64,000 nt of DNA, taken from assembly GCA_019671005.1 (NCBI GenBank), contig JAGYYJ010000441.1:1-64000 (forward strand), read 5' to 3'. A program made the translations under genes and the position numbers. Under the pieces are notes generated by a model. It did no database searches. It saw only the letters and a list, made by a program, of their open reading frames with translations, and was not told the origin of the DNA. Positions 1 to 14,725 of this stretch are shown here, piece after piece; the first letter of the stretch is position 1, and each line of letters opens with the position of its first letter. Origin of the DNA: Hibiscus mutabilis. Taxonomy: Eukaryota; Streptophyta; Magnoliopsida; Malvales; Malvaceae.

Positions 1-1416
1 CGTACGTATAATTATTACCTATTTTTCCATCAGTGACCACAGAATTACCCACCGTGTTCGCGATCACCTGTAAACACACAAGTGAGCCAAAGACTGAAAT
101 TTAAGAAAATAATTCAGAAATGCGAGTGCTTTACCATTGTATCAGACGAATCAGCAGAGCGCAGTGAAAGTAGAGAAAGAAGTAGGGAAGCCAAAAGGGT
201 TTTGGAGATGGCCATCGCAATTAGATTTCAGATTTGTAAAACTAAAAGTTTGAGAGTGGTATGAGTAGATCAACACTGCCTGGCCTGGTATTTATAGGTA
301 GAGAAAGGAAAGAATGTAAAGGTGTGCTGGAATCTTACCAAAGTTATAGCCTTAAAAGGAAAGAAAGCTATCAGAGACTGATGGATCAATCGCCATGGGT
401 GTAAACGTGGCAGAGTAATGAAAGAAAGTAATCCATTAAGAACACATATCAAATTTGTTTTTTCCACTTTGTAATTCTTTCAAAATAATTCTCTTACGTG
501 TTTCAACGTTGATGTAAAGTCATGTGAAGAGGAATTCTGAGATGACATTGTTTTCCAAATAGCACGAGGGCCGTGTGGCATTTTATCTTAATGAAACTTT
601 ACTTCTTTGTTGCTTGCTTGATCGTTCAAGAATATCTTTGAATTTGGGATGCCTTGGTTGGTTAAATTCAACCTGTAAACCACCATTATTGCTTCAGGTG
701 GAAACCCTCTTCTTCCCCATTTGACCTTACCAAGTACCATAAAAAAACTATAATCAAGTCATTCATTCTATGTTATCAACAAATCTTTGGATAGGGCTCT
801 CCAGGTTCAGTTTCTCTCTGTTTTCGCGGCTGCTTAAAGCATATGTGAGGTGAGAGTTGGTTAAGTGCTTAACATGGCAAAAGCATGATGTATCGAGTCT
901 AGAAAGTGCTCTTCGTCTGTCGATCGACACCTTTGAAACATTTTCTAGTGATGAGTCGCAATCATACCTCTTTTGTTTGCTCCACCATACGTATTTTTAG
1001 CTATCTTACACGTCCTGCTCATAAAAAAATGTAACAGCCATTCCACGAATTCCTTCTTAAATCCAACTCAGATTCTTCTGGTTTTCTCCCACTTTTAGTT
1101 TCAGATAAATTCCAAATCACAACATTAAACAGTTTATAGTTAAATACAATTAACATAAAAAGAAAGCAGCGAGAATTATAAAAACTTATTTATTCTTTCA
1201 CATCGTACACACAATATATATATATATAAACTCGATACAAGCCATCATCAATCATATTAATATCACGCCAAAGAAAGAAAGGAGAAGAAGTCATTAACCG
1301 AATGACTTTAGCTTTACATATAGGCCGTTCTTTTATTTATTATCACACCATGCATGCATTACTTTATTTATTCACCACGACTCATTAATTATCATCAAAT
1401 TAAGGTGAGAATGAAC
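1..1416. other. Intergenic, no gene recognised
   Basis: AT-rich sequence downstream of the GASA gene. Only short unrecognised open frames are present. A (TA)n run lies at about 1215-1228. Confidence 0.5.
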
Positions 1417-1892
1417 TCAAGGGCACTTGCGTTTGCCACCGTGGGTGGTCAAGCTAGCATAGCAGGGGCACATTTCTTGGTTGCCGGCAGTTCCTGGAGG
1501 AACACAGTTGCAACGTGCACAACATGTTCCGCATGCCCTCTTGCATAAGTGTGGCCTTGATGATAACCGGCACCTTGCTGCACAAGCTCCACCACAGTCT
1601 GGAAACAGAATACAAATATATAAAAACGGGTCGACTTAGCTACAAATAATTTTCATATCTCATATCATATTTACCAATTTTCTTCCGGGGCGAGGTTCCC
1701 TTGCTAGCACTTGCCACCTGTATTTCACAATAATCATTACTACCATTAACAGAGTGTTCATCGCGTAAATTATTAAAGAACGAAGGGAAATAAAACAAAA
1801 TAAAGCTTTACCAGTTGATCAGATTCAACCAGTTGCATGAGGAGAAGAGAGATGAGAAGTGAGGAAATCAAAGCCTTGGAAATAATAGCCAT
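1417..1892 (-). CDS. GASA/snakin-type gibberellin-regulated cysteine-rich peptide
   Basis: Three exons on the minus strand: 1812-1892, 1675-1717 and 1417-1598 (81+43+182 nt, 101 residues), all with GT-AG introns. The first 20-odd residues are a hydrophobic signal peptide (starting MAIISKALISS, rich in Leu), so the product is secreted. A short linker follows (VASASKGTSPRKKI). The last 60 residues form the GASA domain and end in KRKCP. I count 12 cysteines in the family arrangement, including CKRACGTCCARC, CNCVPPGT and MCPCY. GASA/snakin peptides act in the cell wall or apoplast, in hormone-linked growth and antimicrobial defence, and fold through six disulfides. The start is the only Met that gives a signal peptide, and it lies about 85 bp downstream of a TATA box. 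The domain is complete. The particular GASA subgroup is not assigned. Confidence 0.93.
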
Positions 1893-1976
1893 GACTAAAA
1901 TCTAACGATTACTGATTAGAAAGGAACAGATAATTGCTTACGTTTCGAGTATGAATATATCGCCCTTAGCGTTCTG

Positions 1977-1984
1977 TATTTATA
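1977..1984 (-). promoter_or_regulatory. TATA box of the GASA gene
   Basis: The minus strand reads TATAAATA about 85 bp upstream of the start codon at 1892. This predicts a 5' UTR of roughly 50-60 nt. It is a sequence match only. Confidence 0.6.
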
Positions 1985-2820
1985 GCAAAAATGTTGGGAG
2001 ATAGCATAGTAGTACTGGTTAGTACTTAGTGGTTGAAAATGGTGTGGTGTACAATGTGCATGCTAAAATCCTAAACAATCTGATGGCAAGTATTCGGAAG
2101 TGTGCAGTTGTGATTAGTCAGGACTCAGGAATACCTGTGGATCGAAAAACTCCAATAGAATTATCTGGATCGGGCAAAGTAATTTTCTCATCGTTCATAA
2201 TTGATGGTGCTTCGTTTATCTAGTAGTGGCTTTTCCAAGCATGGCTTTTGGTGACATTTTCGGTGGGGTTAATAAATAGACCTTAAACTTGGATTCTTTT
2301 GATAATCTAAGTCGGTTTGATTGGCCAAGTCCATGAAAATTTATTACTATCAAGTAACAAAACCGGTTGTGGATGCATGCAACTCTTTAGAAGAGTAACT
2401 GCATCCTCATTTTTTGGAACAAATTTAAATTAAAATGAATTTTTTCTTTAATTTTTTAAATTTTATGTATAAAAAAAAGTTTTTGTATACTTATTTTTTA
2501 AAAAATATATTTTAAACCATATTTTTGAATTTCTAAATCCACTGCCGAATAGAATCCTCCGTGATTCACGAATCATGGTTAATTTTTATGCTTATTGGCA
2601 AATTGACTTTCAAGTTTGAGAGCCATCTTTGAATCACTTCAAACTTGCTTTCATTTGATTTTAAGATGGTATTGGCATGACATGACAATGCGACAAGTCA
2701 AATTAACAAAACATCTAATTAATTTAAGTAAAGGTGCATGCATTCTATAATACCATTATTGTTCTAGTCGGTAAGATAATTCAACACCCTGTCAACCAAT
2801 TGTTTGTTAAACCAAATTTT
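1985..2820. other. Intergenic, upstream of the GASA gene
   Basis: AT-rich and partly homopolymeric (about 2400-2520). No gene is recognised. The first few hundred bases are presumably GASA promoter. Confidence 0.4.
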
Positions 2821-2828
2821 ATCAAGTC

Positions 2829-3245
2829 TACGGATGGCCATTTCACCCGAACCCGATGGGTTTCAATCCAGCCCGATTGGGTTAATTTTTTTGTAAAAAA
2901 AATAGGTTCGAACCGGGTCGGATTTTTACTAAGGGTGAGGTCAGATCGGTTTGGGTTCAGGTTAAGGCGAAAAAAATCTGACTCAACCTGACCCGGACTA
3001 ATAGTGTAATTTCCCCAAATATTTTTAGAGATATTTGTAATAATACCCCCTCTTTATACATTTTTTATAATTAAGTCCTTAAAATTAAATTTTTATTTAC
3101 ACTTTAGTCCTTAAAATTATTATTTTTACAATTAGGTCCCTAAAATTGATTTTTTATAGGTCAGGTCGGGGTCGGATTTAGGGTATTTATTTTCGGGTCG
3201 GGTTCGGGTGAGCCAAAAACCCGACCCGACCCGTGGCCATCCCTA
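2829..3245. mobile_element. hAT-type MITE, copy 1
   Basis: The left end reads TACGGATGGCCA and the right end TGGCCATCCCTA, giving near-perfect 12-bp terminal inverted repeats. Both sides carry the perfect 8-bp duplication ATCAAGTC (2821-2828 and 3246-3253). An 8-bp duplication and a TA-G-GATGG-type end are typical of hAT elements. The subterminal regions are rich in ACCCGA/CGGGTCGG repeats, and no transposase is present. A second, longer copy lies at 24527-24999. Confidence 0.85.
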
Positions 3246-3253
3246 ATCAAGTC

Positions 3254-4020
3254 CTTTCTCCTATTCATTAACCAAAATATTACTTCTACAATTATGATTG
3301 CTACCTAATACATAGTTGATTATATGCTTACAAACTAAACTTGGGAGAAACGACATACAGAATATTAGAGGCATGGGAATGTAAAGCAAACTTGTTTTAG
3401 AACTTAAATATAGGAACAGTTCAACCACTGTGCCCCTCCACAGCTAATACTATGCTGTAGGCCGGTGGGTTCAAAGATGGCTTCAAATAGAGCTCATCCC
3501 TTCGGTGTTTGCATTAATAAGCAACAAAGGGTTTTGAGAAAGACGTATATATATATATCATACATAGTATTCTTACCATGCAATTTGCCTAATTGGCAAT
3601 TGTTCGGTCGGAAAAGGATGGGATTTTTGTCCCTTGTGCAAATGCTCTTTAAACACCAATCCAAGTTACCAACCTAATCCAATTAACTAGACAAGTGTTT
3701 TTCAAAGCCTCTTTCCGACAACAGCTGTACCCTGCTCATCCCTCACAAATCTGTTCCCAAAGTGGCTCATACTTAAGTATCCATCATTTCAGCAGCTTTC
3801 AGAGCGTTTGAAATTGAATTCTTGCATAAAATGGAAGGGCTCCAGAGTTGTGCTCAATTATATCCTTTGTTTTGACAGTATTGAAGTTAATCTTATCTTT
3901 AAACATTCATATATTATCATTGTTTAATTACTATCAACATCAAATAATTTCGATTCCCGTGTTCGATGTTACTTAGAATTACTTTTCGGTGTTTAAAAAA
4001 ACATTGTGAGAAATATATAT
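3254..4020. other. Intergenic, nothing recognised
   Basis: AT-rich DNA with short unrecognised open frames and no supported feature. Confidence 0.4.
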
Positions 4021-4021
4021 T

Positions 4022-4400
4022 TGTTAGTACCTACAAATACCTACCGTCACGTGTCACGACCGTGTCGCCCGCGAACGATATCGCACGAAAGGTATCCATC
4101 GATCACGTGACAGTGGCGAATGCGTACGACCATATCTGAATTATCTAGTCCCCTTCGCAGCCTATGGCGAACGAAGTAGAACTATGAACGAGATTGCATC
4201 CAGCGATCACGTCACGTACGTGATCGTTGCGGCTGGAAACACAAACTTAGGACGCCTAATCACAGTCAATCTCATCAGCATGCCACTACAACCTAGCCAC
4301 GACATCTGTCCTGGCAGTATAAAAGATAACATGCAAACAACGAAAGGGAGAGATGACTTCCATCCAAGATATCACCATTGACACAAGAAACATGGTGTTC
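4022..4400 (+). repeat. Possible LTR or promoter remnant, CpG-rich
   Basis: This segment begins TGTTAG and is far richer in CG dinucleotides than its surroundings. It holds CACGTG motifs, a palindromic stretch with CGATCACGT/ACGTGATCG arms at about 4204-4226, and a TATAAAAG box near 4318. That combination resembles an LTR promoter region, but no partner LTR, target duplication or internal domain was found. Confidence 0.35.
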
Positions 4401-4887
4401 AGACTCCGATTAAGACGGTAGCTCTGATTATCATCAGGCCATCATATATGATCCCTATTCATTTTTGCAATCAACAATATTTTTGGAGTATTTTTTGAAA
4501 ATTTTGGTCTAAATATCTAGTATTGTTGTAAAAAATACTTTTAAAATATATAAGATTCATTTTAAACATTACTTTTAAAAAGATATATAAATAAAAAATG
4601 TATTTAGTTACTCGTAACACTATAAAGCTCCCATTGGATGATCCAATGCCACTTGCATGTATTTTCGATAGAATTCGTTTGCCCCTTTTCTGTATCTCTT
4701 TATATGTCTCACAAATAATTTTATATTATCAATAAAAGATAAATAATGAATAGAATAGTGATATTTTTAATAATACACGTGAAACAAAATTACTAGTGAA
4801 ACATATAAAGGGACATCCGAACTTTGTTATGTGTTTTTCAAAAGTCCTATTTGTGTTATATTCTAACACGCACACTCTAAAATAAAA

Positions 4888-5115
4888 TGGATAAAAATTA
4901 TTTGTCTTTTTAATGCCCTTTCTATGTTCCAAATACTAAAAAAAATAAAATTTAAACCTTAATACAAAACCATAAACACTATACCTTAAAAAATATACTA
5001 TATCCTAATTCTCTAAACTTTATCCTTAAACCTTAACCCTAAATTTTAAACTCTAAACCTAATTCTTTTTAATATAAGGACATATATAAAAACACTAAAA
5101 GAGCATATGATTTCC
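4888..5115. repeat. MITE-like repeat with degenerate telomere-like core
   Basis: The left arm (GGATAAAAATTATTTG, then TGCCCTTTCTATG and TACTAAAAA) matches the termini of similar repeats at 52520-52740 and 57885-58085. The core consists of permutations of CCTTAAA/CCCTAAA. The right end is poorly preserved. Confidence 0.45.
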
Positions 5116-5690
5116 ATTCCACTAAAATGCACCATGGATGTGTGGAAATTGAAATAGAGCTTTATACTTGCATGATTCAGTGAGGGCCCCAGGCCTAGGT
5201 CCTTTCAATACTCAACGCAGAGTTTCACTTTGAAGGCGTAAAAGGCACACTAAAATTCTGCAATGCTTGCAAAATGGGCTAATGGACGATTCAGATATTA
5301 GACAATCAGACGCGGTCGTGAAACCAATGAACTTGACTCCACTGGAAAGTAAACTTTTGTGCAATATCATATTTAATCATATAAAGTCTAGAAGGATATC
5401 TTTATGGATGAATCCAAAGGGATTAAAATCCATATATGATTTAATTTTTTTATATATTTTTTATTAAAATTTTATTTTTGTTCTTTTTAAAATTTTATAA
5501 ATTTACCATCTATAAAATTTTATAAGTTCGTCCCTTAACATAAAATTCTACGCTCGTCCCTAATTACAACTTTTATTATTGCTGACTTATTATTGTTTCA
5601 CATCTCATTCATTTTATCATAACTAAAAGCCGAAAGTTTCCGTCTTTATAAACCAAATAAAAAAAAATCCTAAAATGTTAATATTATACT
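5116..5690. other. Intergenic, nothing recognised
   Basis: AT-rich DNA. No supported feature. Confidence 0.4.
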
Positions 5691-5699
5691 ATATTTAGT

Positions 5700-6232
5700 T
5701 CTAGAGAATGGAGGTCCGTTTTTATTTTTATTTTCTTAGAAAATAAAAAACGATTAAGAAAATATATTTTGTTGTATAAATAGAAAATAATTTTTAGAAA
5801 ATAAAAACAAAAATAAGTGAAAATTTAAAAACATAAAAAAGTTTTCATTGTTTTCATTAAAAATATTTTAGGAAAATGGAAAATATGAAAATAAGAGTTT
5901 TTTTTTTTAATTTTAAGCTCATTTTAATTCGGATTCGAATCATTCTAATGTCATTTTTTTAAAACTTTGGTTTATTTACTCATATTTCATTTATTTATTT
6001 ATTTATTTATTTATTATTATTATAATATTTTCTAACTATATTTTATTTTAATTATTTAATAATTATTTTTTCATTTCTATTTTGAAAAACTATATACCAA
6101 ACACATTTTCACTATTTTCATTTGTAAAAATAACTTTCCATCTCTATTAAACAAACATATTTTCTAATTTTTAAAAAACTAAAACTAAAAATAAAAAATA
6201 TTTTCTAAAACTAAACATACCCTTAATTGTTT
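5700..6232. repeat. AT-rich inverted-repeat, MITE-like element
   Basis: The left part (TTTTTATTTTTATTTTC, then TTAGAAAATA) is approximately inverted at the right end (TATTTTCTAAAACTAAACATACCC). The interior is A/T only for long stretches. No clear target duplication was identified. Confidence 0.35.
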
Positions 6233-7489
6233 ATACAAATATGTGGTTTGGTAGTCGGAGACACTTCACAAACTCGTACTTAGAGTCGTGGAAGGAGGTC
6301 GAGATATGATAGAATCTAGGGGTGATTTAGCTGGGTAATAATGAAAAAAGGGTTTTGATGTCCTTTTGTTGGTGAAAGATATTTATGAGTTCTTCACTTG
6401 TAAAAAGAAAGTAGATTGTTGTGTTATGATGAGTTTTTTACTTGTGTGTTATGTCCTAAAAATTTGACTGATAAAAATAGCAAGAATAATATAAAGGATT
6501 TAAGAAGATGAAGAAAGGATTAATAGAAGCAGAAGAGTATGAGCTTAAAGGAAAGAAAGCTTAAAGCTTGAAGTTTTATTGATAAAAATATTGGACAAAA
6601 ATCTCTGTACAATCGTTCCCCATATATATGGTTATTGAATTAACAAATAAAATCAAGCAGTACGTGCTCTGTCTTGGGTCTTCTCGGTCCTGATATTTGG
6701 GCTGCTTGTCTTTATGGCCCCGTCCTCGATGATTTAGTGTCGGTTTTTCTTTATTTAATTTATTTCTCAAAATGCTACCGTTTAACTCATATCCGTTTCC
6801 TCGGTTCGTTTTCTTCCAAAGTCAGATTTTCCTCCAAGATCATGACAATGAGATTATAGAAAATTTTGGTAGACTCTAATATTTTTAGACAAGAGATTTA
6901 CATGCTTTATTCGATGTTTATTAATCGAAGTGATTGACTTTACGATGAGATAAAAATACATAATATACATTAACCATCCTAATAATGAACAAAGATCTTT
7001 AAGAATCCCCAATTTCCCGGTCGGACAACAAGCCAACCAAGGAGATTGTAAAAAATGGTTACAAGGAAATTGTTATATAATGCATGAAGAGATCTTTTCA
7101 TTTAAGGCATGTTGTAAAACTTATGCACAGCATCCACCTCTTAACATTTGGCAGAGTAAAATATTTTCTATGAGACAGAGACTACTGTACTTTGAGTTTG
7201 ATCAATAGAAAATATAGGGCCAAAATCTTCGCCCATTTCCTGAGTTAGGCAAGGTCTTTAAATCAATCAAGTGGAAAAAGCTGGAAATGAAAGAAAGCTT
7301 TTACATGATCATTAATGAGCCTGCAAGGCCGTCTAGTGCATATCAAAATCTATATAACTCAATAAGAAGCAAATACCTCTTAATATCGAATTTTGTATAA
7401 AAAATTATTTTTTAATATTATTTTTTTATTTATAAAGTTTAAACTCAATAAGAAGCAAATACCTCAAAGAAACCCAAAAAAAGGTTGTC
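6233..7489. other. Intergenic, no gene recognised
   Basis: No supported gene. A 21-bp motif (CTCAATAAGAAGCAAATACCT) occurs twice, near 7357 and 7443, with about 65 bp of AT-rich filler between the copies. Confidence 0.35.
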
Positions 7490-7870
7490 AGGAGATAAGG
7501 GTAGTGGTTCAATGTCTGTTACCTTGAGGTAAGAATACGAAAAATTTGCTTCAGAAAAGAGTTCTCAAGTTGCTGCACTTAAGATTGCTTGGAATCAGCT
7601 CAACACTATGGAAACTCAGTTTATGGATGAAATAATTGAGAGATTAGAATCTGAATTATCTCAGGACGAGGGTGATGCAACTAGATTCGATGAAGTGTCT
7701 AAAATGTCCAGGGTGGTAGAATCCTTAAGGAACCCAAGAAGTTCTTTTACACCTCTAATAAAAACGTCGTGCGGCGTGGGACGATGAATTTGATGTGATT
7801 ACGAACGAAGAAGGAAAGAAAGAAAGCTCTGCTCCTTATGTTCCTGATAATTTGAGGGACAACGGAAGGG
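7490..7870 (+). pseudogene. Unrecognised coding-like remnant
   Basis: From about 7530 the plus strand encodes a protein-like stretch of roughly 80 residues (EKFASEKSSQVAALKIAW and onward, including MDEIIERLESELSQDEGD). A stop follows. After a +1 shift coding appears to continue (AAWDDEFDVITNEEG and APYVPDNLRDN). The composition looks like a real globular or coiled-coil protein, but I do not recognise the family. It has no start codon in context and no flanking exon that I can define, so it is probably a decayed exon or retrocopy. Confidence 0.4.
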
Positions 7871-8419
7871 TATTTTTTTTTTGTCAATCTGGCTGAAACA
7901 TGGATTCATATGACTTAATAATTAGTATGGTTTCTGCCTTAGCACAAATGAGAGCCTCCTCTCCCAATGCAAGATCACCTTTCTTCTAAACATACTCATC
8001 CATTCATTCATTTAAGTAATCAAAGTCAATTTGTGCCTTATACCAATTATTGTTTGCACAAGGCTAATTGTTAACGAATTAGTGTGTGCATTTGCCAATT
8101 TGTAAACGAAAAGTGATCGACAAAGCGGTTTTGAAAGAACATATAACTTTGTACCCAATCCAAGCGTCCCTGATTATAGCGGGTGTTTGAAAGTAAAACT
8201 GATAATTTCATGTCTGAGAAAAAAGAGCAAACATCATCATATTCGGAATACTCTTTATTTAAATGTCTGATAAAAAAAGAAGCAAACATCATATTCAGGA
8301 TACAAGTAACAGAGCAGAAAAATTAAACAAACACTGATAGCCACACAGTAGTCAATACCAAGGCAAAGGTTGCTGCCAATCTCAAACTTCATTCAGGTTC
8401 ATTGCTGCTACGACACATT

Positions 8420-9476
<1,057 letters not shown>

Positions 9477-9954
9477 TTAACATAAACAAGTTAGATTCAT
9501 CAGACAATCCAAGTGGAGTTTGGGAAATTGCCATTTTTTTAACCAATAAGATCTATTTTTGCTAAATACTACTAATTACATGCTAGGTCATATTTAAGCT
9601 AACCCCTTCCTAAAAATAGAACTTACTGGGTAGATTATAATATCACGCTCTAAAATATTACCAGGATCAAACAAGGTTTGAGTAAATAAAAAAGGAATTT
9701 TTGATCAAAAATAAAATAAAATAAAAAACAAATTAAGATTAACTTGTGCCAGATTCAACTGTGAGGATTTAAATGTTGTTGTATTTTTATTTTAGGCACT
9801 CGCCACTACTTGGAAGATCGAAACTACTCCAAAGTTTAAACAGTAAATCGAAAATAACTTAGCGAATCAGCATGAATTAAGCCAATATCCTTCCTTAACA
9901 TTATGCCACAAAAGGTATCAGCCTACATGTCAGGCCAGGGGTTCCCTTAATATG

Positions 9955-11323
9955 TGTTAGAATTCAAATTCAACTCGAAGACAATATGTGGCAACATTAA
10001 AAAGATCTTTATTAATTATGGAACTTGAAGTCAAACATGGAGGCAACACTAGATACTTCATGAAGCATGTGGCAATGTGGAAAATGCAAGAAGATAAGGT
10101 AGCAAATATGTGGCAACAAACCATGAAAATCAAAGAAGGATATGGATATGACTAGAAGCACGTGGTAATTTCTAGAGATATGTTGAAGGTCTATTTAGGA
10201 TTAGTTTAATATTTTCTAGAGCTTGTTTATGTCGGTTTAGGAGTATTATAAATAGGATGTGTTGTAGATGGTTAAAAAAAGAGAGATGAGTGAAGAGTGA
10301 AAAATTGAGAGAAAAAAAAAAGTGTGAGTAAAAAAAAAACGTGAGAGTTAAGGCTTAGCAAAGCTTTGTAAGAAAGACGTGTTTGTAAAACTAGCTGAAG
10401 TAGTGTTTGTGTTGTACTCGTATTTTGTTCGTATTAATAATATCGTGAGTTATAAAGTTTATCAAGTGCCCACAAACGCTTCCAACAAATGGTATCCGAG
10501 CTTGGTTCGAGTTCGTGCAGAAGAGAAGATGACCAACATGATTCAACCACAGATTCCTAGATTGACGAAAACGAATTATGGCAATTGGAGTATTCAAATG
10601 AAGGCTTTACTCGGTTCTCAAGATTGTTGGCACATTGTCGAGGAGGGCTACGTCGAGCCCGAAAATGCAGTAGCAGAAGCAGCCTTAACCAATGAAGAGA
10701 AAAGATCATTGAAGGAAGCTCGTAATAAAGATAAGAGGGCGTTATTTTTCATTTTTCAAGGTGTAGAAGAATCTACCTTTGAAAAAATTTCAGATGCAAA
10801 GACCGCAAAGCAAGTATGGAAGATTTTGCAAAAATCTCTTCAAGGTGTTGAAAAAGCAAAAAAAGGTACACTTACAATCTCTACGAGCTGAATTTGAAAT
10901 ATTAAAAATGAAAAATACAGAAAACATCGACGATTACGTTCGCCGTGTAAAAGCTATAGTAAATGAAATGAAAAGAAATAGTGAAACCATCGACGAGGTT
11001 CGCGTGATGGAAAAAAATTTGCGATCGTTGACACGAAAATTTGACTACGTTGTCGTGGCAATTGAAGTCAGCATTTTTGAATGACTACCTAGAAGAAGAA
11101 GTTTATATCGAGCAACCACCTGGATACATTAAACAAGTGCACGAAGACTAATATTAAAGATGATTCGTGGTTGTGGCATCTACGATATGGACATCTGGAA
11201 TTTTCTGGTTTGAAGCTGTTATCGAAAGCCAAGATGGTAAATGGATTACCAGAAATCAACCCTCCAAATCAATTGTGCGAGGCTTGCATCAAAGGAAAAC
11301 AACACCGACAAAACATTGAAGTT
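9955..11323 (+). mobile_element. Partial Copia element in unit 1 (LTR, gag, pre-integrase)
   Basis: An LTR (9955-10487, TGTTAG to CCAACA) carries a TATAAATAG promoter box near 10245. It is followed by the primer-binding site TGGTATCCGAGC (initiator Met tRNA type). The gag-like frame begins at about 10529 (PQIPRLTKTNYGNWSIQMK, UBN2-type) and needs a shift near 10865 to continue to 11084. A short reverse-transcriptase-like piece ([10 protein letters not shown]) and a pre-integrase piece (HLRYGHL, CEACIKGKQHRQ) follow. The element is cut off at the tandem junction and has no 3' LTR. Confidence 0.85.
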
Positions 11324-11824
11324 AATAATTAGTATGGTTTCTGCCTTAGCACAAATGAGAGCCTCCTCTCCCAATGCAAGATCACCTTTCTTCTAAACTT
11401 ACTTATCCATTCATTCATTTAAGTAATCAAAGTAAATTTGTGCCTTATACCAATTATTGTTTGCACAAGGCTAATTGTTAACGAATTAGTGTGTGCATTT
11501 GCCAATTGTAAATGAAAAGTGATCGACAAAGCGGTTTTGAAAGATCATATAACTTTGTACCCAATCCAAGCGTCCCTGATTATAGCGGGTGTTTGAAAGT
11601 AAAACTGATAATTTCATGTCTGAGAAAAAGAGCAAACATCATCATATTCGGAATACTCTTTATTTAAATGTCTGATAAAAAAAGAAGCAAACATCATATT
11701 CAGGATACAAGTAACAGAGCAGAAAAATTAAACAATCACTGATAGCCACACAGTAGTCAATACCAAGGCAAAGGTTGCTGCCAATCTCAAACTTCATTCA
11801 GGTTCATTGCTGCTACGACACATT

Positions 11825-12881
<1,057 letters not shown>

Positions 12882-13359
12882 TTAACATAAACAAGTTAGA
12901 TTCATCAGACAATCCAAGTGGAGTTTGGGAAATTGCCATTTTTTAACCAATAAGATCTATTTTTGCTAAATACTACTAATTACATGCTAGGTCATATTTA
13001 AGCTAACCCTTCCTAAAAATAGAACTTACTGGGTAGATTATAATATCACGCTCTAAAATATTACCAGGATCAAACAAGGTTTGAGTAAATAAAAAAGGAA
13101 TTTTTTTGATCAAAAATAAAATAAAATAAAAAAAACAAATTAAGATTAACTTGTGCCAGATTCAACTGTGAGGATTTAAATGTTGTTGTATTTTTATTTT
13201 AGGCACTCGCCACTACTTGGAAGATCGAAACTACTCCAAAGTTTAAACAGTAAATCGAAAATAACTTAGCGAATCAGCATGAATTAAGCCAATATCCTTC
13301 CTTAACATTATGCCACAAAAGGTATCAGCCTCATGTCAGGCCAGGGTTCCCTTAATATG

Positions 13360-14725
13360 TGTTAGAATTCAAATTCAACTCGAAGACAATATGTGGCAAC
13401 ATTAAAAAGATCTTTATTAATTATGGAACTTGAAGTCAAACATGGAGGCAACACTAGATACTTCATGAAGCATGTGGCAATGTGGAAAATGCAAGAAGAT
13501 AAGGTAGCAAATATGTGGCAACAAACCATGAAAATCAAAGAAGGATATGGATATGACTAGAAGCACGTGGTAATTTCTAGAGATATGTTGAAGGTCTATT
13601 TAGGATTAGTTTAATATTTTCTAGAGCTTGTTTATGTCGGTTTAGGAGTATTATAAATAGGATGTGTTGTAGATGGTTAAAAAAAGAGAGATGAGTGAAG
13701 AGTGAAAAATTGAGAGAAAAAAAAAAGTGTGAGTAAAAAAAAAACGTGAGAGTTAAGGCTTAGCAAAGCTTTGTAAGAAAGACGTGTTTGTAAAACTAGC
13801 TGAAGCTAGTAGTGTTTGTTTTGTACTCGTATTTTGTTCGTATTAATAATATCGTGAGTTATAAAGTTTATCAAGTGCCCACAAACGCTTCCAACAAATG
13901 GTATCCGAGCTTGGTTCGAGTTCGTGCAGAAGAGAAGATGACCAACATGATTCAACCACAGATTCCTAGATTGACGAAACGAATTATGGCAATTGGAGTA
14001 TTCAAATGAAGGCTTTACTCGGTTCTCAAGATTGTTGGCACATTGTCGAGGAGGGCTACGTCGAGCCCGAAAATGCAGTAACAGAAGCAACCTTAACCAA
14101 TGAAGAGAAAAGATCATTGAAGGAAGCTCGTAAGATAGATAAGAGGGCGTTATTTTTCATTTTTCAAGGTGTAGAAGAATCTACCTTTAAAAAAAATTTC
14201 AGATTCAAAGACCGCAAAGCAAGCATGGGAGATTTTGCAAAAATCTCTTCAAGGTGTTGAAAAAAAAAAAAGGTACACTTACAATCTCTACGAGCTGAAT
14301 TTGAAATATTAAAAATGAAAAATAGAAAACATCGATGATTACGTTAGCCATGTAAAAGCTATAGTAAATGAAATGAAAAGAAATAGTGAAACCATCGACG
14401 AGGTTCGCGTGATGGAAAAAAATTTGCGATCGTTGACACGAAAATTTGACTACGTTGTCGTGGCAATTGAAGTCAGCATTTTTGAATGACTACCTAGAAG
14501 AAAAGTTTTATCGAGCAACCACCGGATACATTAAACAAGTGCACGAAGACTAATATTAAAGATGATTCGTGGTTGTGGCATCTACGATATGGACATCTGG
14601 AATTTTCTGGTTTGAAGCTGTTATCGAAAGCCAAGATGGTAAATGGATTACCAGAAATCAACCCTCCAAATCAATTGTGCGAGGCTTGCATCAAAGGAAA
14701 ACAACACCGACAAAACATTGAAGTT
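13360..14725 (+). mobile_element. Partial Copia element in unit 2
   Basis: LTR 13360-13896, then the primer-binding site and a gag-like region broken by several frameshifts (for example near 13978 and 14190), then the RT-like and pre-integrase pieces. Truncated at the unit junction at the same point as in unit 1. Confidence 0.85.

Noticed and set aside
2734..2991. 85-codon plus frame
   Set aside because: It runs through the MITE end and encodes only low-complexity Arg/Gly repeats from the ACCCGA-type sequence.
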